A stretch of DNA of 6,678 nucleotides. Origin: an uncultured Cryomorphaceae bacterium. Lineage in GTDB: Bacteria; Bacteroidota; Bacteroidia; Flavobacteriales; Schleiferiaceae. Shown here piece by piece: positions 6,244 through 6,678 of the stretch. The stretch is taken from the NCBI GenBank assembly GCA_937900215.1, contig CALCFH010000479.1, forward strand, positions 1 to 6,678, written 5' to 3'. Under the pieces are notes generated by a model that saw only the letters and a list, made by a program, of their open reading frames with translations, did not search any database and was not told the DNA's origin. The position numbers and the translations under genes are program-made. The first letter of the stretch is position 1. Every line of letters starts with the position of its first letter.

Positions 6244-6678
6244 TCGTACAATATCGATTCAAATCCTATTAAATACAAGTGTTCAGAAGCACGAGTTATA
6301 GCCGTATACAACCAGCGTTTATCTTCTGTACTCCAACTGCCATCGGGCAGCCAGGGTCTTTCTACCAAAACCTTAGCCCATTGCCCCCCTTGTGCTTTAT
6401 GACAAGTAACCGCATAGGCAAACTTTACTTGGAGAGCCTGTAGGAAGGGATCTTTTAAAGCTGCTTCTTTCTGTTTGGTTTTGCTCAAATGAGAATAGGT
6501 AGTTAAAACCTCTTGAAAGAGCTTTTTCATTTTAAACTGAGGCCAAGAAGGTGTTTCTTCTTTGAGTAAATCTAGATGTACCCATGCTTCAAATTGGGTG
6601 GAACCTTCATTGAGAGAGAGAGAAGCTTCTACTTTGGCAAATCGAAAGCCATAGCGTTCTTCATGTTCCTTTATTCTA
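6240..6678 (-). CDS. RecD/UvrD-like superfamily 1 helicase, C-terminal end (partial)
   Basis: The frame is open from the window edge to TGA (6242-6240), giving the last 145 residues of a larger protein. An ATG at 6530 lies inside the gene and is not the start, because coding continues upstream (for example WVHLDLLKEE). The visible part is a UvrD_C_2-type helicase domain: motif V-like YAVTCHKAQGGQW (about visible residues 88-100) and motif VI-like YTAITRASEHLYLIG (about 124-138), whose arginine contacts the ATP gamma-phosphate in SF1 enzymes. Bacteroidota encode a stand-alone RecD-like ATPase of roughly 470 aa with this ending, often annotated as AAA family ATPase or exodeoxyribonuclease V-like helicase; that is the most likely identity. 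It would unwind DNA with ATP in recombination or repair. The Walker A motif is outside the window. The gene overlaps the acyltransferase start by 4 bp. Confidence 0.87.
   Translation of the reverse strand, partial: RIKEHEERYGFRFAKVEASLSLNEGSTQFEAWVHLDLLKEETPSWPQFKMKKLFQEVLTTYSHLSKTKQKEAALKDPFLQALQVKFAYAVTCHKAQGGQWAKVLVERPWLPDGSWSTEDKRWLYTAITRASEHLYLIGFESILYE

Noticed and set aside
6240..6530. A complete 96-aa gene starting at ATG 6530
   Set aside because: Coding continues upstream to the window edge in the same frame with helicase-like residues; it is the C-terminal end of a longer gene.
6612..6623. A (GA)6 dinucleotide run that could be a phase-variation tract
   Set aside because: Six units are short, the stretch encodes ordinary Ser-Leu codons of the helicase, and a housekeeping gene is an unlikely phase-variable target.

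Overview
The window is a gene-dense chromosomal segment that reads as Bacteroidota, most likely Flavobacteriales. The evidence is family-level: UvrA runs YARTAEAYSYNTGEK after the first nucleotide-binding core, DnaX has a FSFNIFELDAASNN stretch with no zinc module, the PlsC-like protein carries APHTSNWD, no start has a convincing Shine-Dalgarno sequence, and the DNA is AT-leaning. No mobile element, RNA gene, CRISPR array or integration site is visible. No stretch longer than a few bases lacks a gene.

Plus strand, 1-5692: four tightly packed genes, probably one transcript. (i) The C-terminal end of an MltD-like lytic transglycosylase (1-357, cut by the window edge). (ii) After 5 bases, a full-length uvrA of 957 aa, the damage-sensing subunit of nucleotide excision repair. 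(iii) After 1 base, dnaX, the clamp-loader/polymerase III subunit. (iv) Overlapping the dnaX stop as TTGA, a secreted M15 (VanY-type) D,D-carboxypeptidase-like enzyme. Minus strand, 6678-5686: the C-terminal end of a RecD/UvrD-like superfamily 1 helicase, followed with an ATGA overlap by a short PlsC-family acyltransferase. The two operons converge and their last genes overlap by 7 bp.

The notable feature is dnaX. The genomic reading frame from the ATG at 3238 covers only the AAA+ and collar domains and stops at 4314, just after a run of ten A (4298-4307) read as GAA AAA AAA AAG TCT TAA. The tau-specific linker and C-terminal domain lie in the -1 frame, which is open from the A run to 4994. 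The run contains A AAA AAG in the correct phase, the same heptamer used by E. coli dnaX, and is also long enough for RNA polymerase slippage as in Thermus dnaX. Here the polarity is reversed: standard decoding gives the short gamma-like protein (358 aa), and recoding is needed for tau (585 aa). A small perfect hairpin (4279-4295) ends two bases before the run. The downstream peptidase start overlaps the tau stop, so its translation may be coupled to tau rather than gamma. A homopolymer sequencing error cannot be excluded from one sequence, but either way the site is a strong candidate for programmed gamma/tau production.

Taken together, the plus-strand genes mix cell-wall hydrolysis (both ends) with DNA repair and replication (middle). 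The minus-strand pair mixes a DNA helicase with phospholipid acylation.
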